NCBI GenBank assembly: GCA_903875045.1
Contig: CAIQUS010000194.1
Location: 1-64,000 of the forward strand
DNA: 64,000 nt
Source: an uncultured Bacteroidales bacterium
Lineage (GTDB): Bacteria; Bacteroidota; Bacteroidia; Bacteroidales; FEN-979
Reading direction: 5' to 3'
Below, one piece after another: positions 61,217 to 64,000 of this stretch. The position numbers and the translations under genes were made by a program. Position 1 is the first letter of the stretch. Every line of letters begins with the position of its first letter. The notes beneath the pieces are model-generated. The model saw only the letters and a list, made by a program, of their open reading frames with translations. It had not been told where the DNA came from and ran no database searches.

Positions 61217-64000
61217 TTATCGGATACATCTCAGCGTATTCCCGTCTGACTTTGATCCACAGATAATAGTATTCCCGGAATTGAAAAACCTGAGGTAACA
61301 TGCCATGTTTCCATAGGTTGAAGTGAGTTCGCTGCTACCCCAGTAATATCCGTAAGAACCCCTGCTGACCACCATCCCGCCTGATGAAAATTCAAGTCGC
61401 CCGGCTGCATGTAGTTTCAGAGCTGAACCCCAAGGGCCAGTCCAGTTGGTCCATGATCCGGCTGTAAGTATGTTTGTCCATTCTGCTTCTGTAGGAATTC
61501 TCCAAACTGAACCTAACTCAAGCGTACAGGGATCATTTTCGGCTATCCAGTTTGAGTTTTCATTGATCGGAGTACTGTTCCAGACCGGTGATAGGTTGGT
61601 TCCATCGTGCATATAACCTTGCTTCCGGTTGAATTGCCAGTACCAGCCTGCGGAAGGTTCGGTACCATCATCCACTGAAACTGCCTGGTGGCTGGCCCCG
61701 AGATTGCTGGTGATCCAGCATTTTGTGGCTTCACCGGGGATATTGGTCACAGTGGCATAAGTTACAGTTTTGAAGTCTGGCGCTACCAGACCTTTGATAT
61801 GGTTAACAGTAAAAGATGCCCCGCAAACCCATACAGTCTGTGCAGTGAGAATGGTTGGAGCAGAATTTCCACAGGAATTATAAGCCCACACATACCGGGT
61901 GAAGGAGGTTTCAGGATTTAATCCTGTTTCGGTTTTGGTGGTGGCAGTTCCCATGTTGACAGCCGTCGCAATGTTGTTGGTCGTATTCCATTTGTAACCG
62001 GTGGCGATAGGAACAGTATTCCAGTTCCAGGTGATCTGAGTCAAGGCAGTCACCTGGGTTCCGGCGGCGGGTGAGACAGGAGGCGTACAAGTTCCGCAAA
62101 CGTTCATCCACTGTCCACCAAGGAACATAGACATGGTTGTTGTTCCTTCGGCGCTGCAATCGGTGCAGATCACAATCAGTCCCTCGGCCGGGTTTACGAT
62201 GGCGTTGCGCTGAATGAACGTCATCCGGGGAGGCAGGAAACCTTTTGTAGTGGAGGTGACATCGAGCACCGCGGAAGGCACCGGGCTGCTGGTTCCAATC
62301 CCGACCTCTCCGGTTCCTTTCATCCGGACATTCTCGGTAAATGTTGCACTGCTCCCATAACCGAAGGCAATATCGCTGTTACTCGCATCGGTGAATATCT
62401 GCATTTTATAGTTCTGAATACCGAAACCATAATGGGTTGCACCTGCTCCGTGCAAAGAAATTTTTTCACCCAATTCATATCCGAAGTTGAGCGGATAAAC
62501 CGGATTTGACTCGCCGATGCCAACATGTCCGGTGTTGTAAAAAATTTTTGTGCCGTTATGTTGCCAGGGACTGAGGTTGATCGGTACGCCGTTCATCAGG
62601 AATAACCCGGTAGTGTTAACCGATCCGTTTACATCGAGCGGATACCCCGGAGTGGCGGTGCCTATACCGACCTGGCCGGTTCCTTTTATTCTGACAGACT
62701 CAATAAAACTGGCGCTGTTACCCCACCCGAAAGTAATGTCGCTGGTGCCGGCATCGGTATGTATTTGCAGTTTATTAGGCTGGATGCCAATTCCGTAATG
62801 ATCATCGGTGGTGCCAAAAAAAGAAATTTTATCACCCAGGGTGTTTCCGAAATTCAGTGGATAAACCGGAAAGGCTTGCCCGATGCCCACCGGTCCGGAA
62901 TTATAATTAATACCGGAGCCTGCTGCCAGCCAATAGCCGCTCATGACTGCCCAGTTTGGCACACCCGTGGATCCTTTGTTGACATAGCACTGATTGTTGT
63001 CGGTGCAAAATACCATCAACCCGTTGGCCGGGGAGACGATGGCATTCATTTGTGCCAGTGTCATCCGTGGAGGCAGGAACCCAAGCGTGGTTGAAGACAA
63101 TTCCAGCTGTGCCGAGGAGGCTGGTGTAAAGGTCCCGATGCCCATCCTTCCAAAGTTATCAAACCTGGCCGATTCAACCCCATTGTTTATAAACGAGATT
63201 ACTTGCGGAGCAGGGCTGCTGAGACCAGTGTTTTCAGCCCCGTTGCCAAACCGGTATGAAGCAGAAAGTGTACTTCCATAATCTGCGGCAATGTTGCCCT
63301 GGACCTGAAGTTCCTGGGAAGGTGAAGTGGTGCCGATGCCTACCTTTCCTCCGGTAAAGAATATGTCGCTCCCGAGTGATGTCCACTGACTTGATTTTAC
63401 AGGTACCCCACCAATACGCAGAGCGCCTGAAGCATTGATATCCCCTGCCACATCGAGGCGATAGGCCGGGGTTGGGGTACCAATACCGAGCGCACCACTC
63501 CAGTCAAACCGTGCACTTTCCACCCCATTCGTTATAAAACCGATGGCATAAACCCCCGGGCTCGAAAACCCCGTATTTTCGGCACCATCGCCAAAAACGT
63601 AGGTTGGATGGGTAGACGATCCATGCGCTGCACTGATCCTTCCGGCCACCTGGAGATTGTGTTGCGGGGGTGATGAGGTACCGATTCCGACAAATCCGCT
63701 ATTAAAATAGATATCTGTTCCGTTTGTATTTGTCAGCCACTGAGAACTCATCATCACCCAGTTCGGCGAACCGGGTGTTCCCTTGTTGGTATAATACTGA
63801 TTGTTATCGGTAACATACACCAGCAGCCCTTTTGCGGGATTACTGATGGAATTGCGCTCTGCCAGGGTCATCCTTGGTACAAGCATCCCTTTGGCGGTCG
63901 ATTTCACATCGAGCATGGCTGAGGGATCAGGGGTGCTGTTGTCGCTGTTGATCCCAACCTGGGCTTTGGTTTCAAGACTCAGCAAAATAAATATTGCCAG
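61217..64000 (-). CDS. Surface or fibre-like repeat protein with C-terminal FISUMP domain (partial at right edge)
   Basis: At least 927 residues; the frame is open to the window edge and the first visible residues (LAIFILLSLETKAQVGIN) are the end of a signal peptide, so the true start lies just outside and the TTG at 63985 is not it. Three copies of a roughly 40-residue module (ST.KG.L.PRMT....NAI..PA.GL.V..TDN) and many GVGIGT..P...L.V.G repeats alternate, as in phage-tail-fibre-like surface proteins of Bacteroidota. A fibronectin-like segment (WNWNTVPIATGYKWNT) leads to the FISUMP domain (EAEWTNIL to GNTLRCIR). Likely a secreted, rod-shaped protein; function unknown. Confidence 0.8.
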   Translation of the reverse strand: MAIFILLSLETKAQVGINSDNSTPDPSAMLDVKSTAKGMLVPRMTLAERNSISNPAKGLLVYVTDNNQYYTNKGTPGSPNWVMMSSQWLTNTNGTDIYFNSGFVGIGTSSPPQHNLQVAGRISAAHGSSTHPTYVFGDGAENTGFSSPGVYAIGFITNGVESARFDWSGALGIGTPTPAYRLDVAGDINASGALRIGGVPVKSSQWTSLGSDIFFTGGKVGIGTTSPSQELQVQGNIAADYGSTLSASYRFGNGAENTGLSSPAPQVISFINNGVESARFDNFGRMGIGTFTPASSAQLELSSTTLGFLPPRMTLAQMNAIVSPANGLMVFCTDNNQCYVNKGSTGVPNWAVMSGYWLAAGSGINYNSGPVGIGQAFPVYPLNFGNTLGDKISFFGTTDDHYGIGIQPNKLQIHTDAGTSDITFGWGNSASFIESVRIKGTGQVGIGTATPGYPLDVNGSVNTTGLFLMNGVPINLSPWQHNGTKIFYNTGHVGIGESNPVYPLNFGYELGEKISLHGAGATHYGFGIQNYKMQIFTDASNSDIAFGYGSSATFTENVRMKGTGEVGIGTSSPVPSAVLDVTSTTKGFLPPRMTFIQRNAIVNPAEGLIVICTDCSAEGTTTMSMFLGGQWMNVCGTCTPPVSPAAGTQVTALTQITWNWNTVPIATGYKWNTTNNIATAVNMGTATTKTETGLNPETSFTRYVWAYNSCGNSAPTILTAQTVWVCGASFTVNHIKGLVAPDFKTVTYATVTNIPGEATKCWITSNLGASHQAVSVDDGTEPSAGWYWQFNRKQGYMHDGTNLSPVWNSTPINENSNWIAENDPCTLELGSVWRIPTEAEWTNILTAGSWTNWTGPWGSALKLHAAGRLEFSSGGMVVSRGSYGYYWGSSELTSTYGNMACYLRFFNSGNTIICGSKSDGNTLRCIR

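Overview
The window reads as chromosomal DNA of a Bacteroidota bacterium, most likely an environmental Bacteroidales-type lineage. The evidence is threefold: type IX secretion C-terminal sorting tails (PNP-start, GVYF/GIYF-end) on secreted proteins, promoters of the Bacteroidota form TTG/TTTG-N18-21-TAnnTTTG, and lineage-typical families (LruC lipoprotein, FISUMP domains, soluble multi-PAS hybrid kinases, SUMF1 fragment with sorting tail). Species cannot be named from sequence alone.

Layout. 1-12.6 kb is mixed housekeeping and surface genes: the tail of a FISUMP protein, an orphan antitoxin-like gene, a T9SS-secreted protein, a small protein built of four exact 25-residue repeats, class II ribonucleotide reductase (nrdJ), a YhbP-like flavin-fold protein, a very large propeller/beta-barrel outer-membrane protein, an MBL hydrolase, a GT9 heptosyltransferase and TatD. 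12.6-13.9 kb is decayed: a nested palindromic (REPIN/MITE-like) element and a chimeric pseudogene. 13.9-24.7 kb holds three cytoplasmic histidine kinases, L-asparaginase, tRNA-Ser(GGA) and a secreted metallophosphoesterase.

24.7-54.1 kb is one long minus-strand surface-polysaccharide locus of about 27 genes: priming transferase (MraY/WecA type), about a dozen glycosyltransferases, two hexapeptide acyltransferases, a membrane acyltransferase, a polysaccharide deacetylase, a Wzy-like membrane protein, Wzm/Wzt ABC exporter, Wza lipoprotein, Wzc-type co-polymerase/kinase and an atypical cis-prenyltransferase. Genes overlap or lie a few bases apart, so they are probably co-transcribed in long units. 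Inserted in the locus are signalling genes: a kinase-like protein with decayed ATPase boxes and an intact receiver, a receiver tail-anchored in the membrane, and a stand-alone receiver at the head. Two hybrid kinases with receiver and HPt-type tails follow at 54.3-61.0 kb, flanking an ElyC/YdcF gene. The window ends in a long FISUMP surface protein that runs off the right edge.

How it fits together (inference). The locus looks able to prime, assemble, modify and export a heteropolysaccharide, and the signalling genes around it look like a phosphorelay acting by protein-protein contact: the window contains five kinase-like hybrids, two stand-alone receivers and HPt modules, but no DNA-binding output domain at all. 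The most unusual items are the signalling proteins with missing or substituted catalytic parts (DHp-less hybrid, HPt His-to-Gln, pseudo-ATPase kinase), the tail-anchored receiver, the cis-prenyltransferase lacking conserved residues, and the 25-residue repeat protein.
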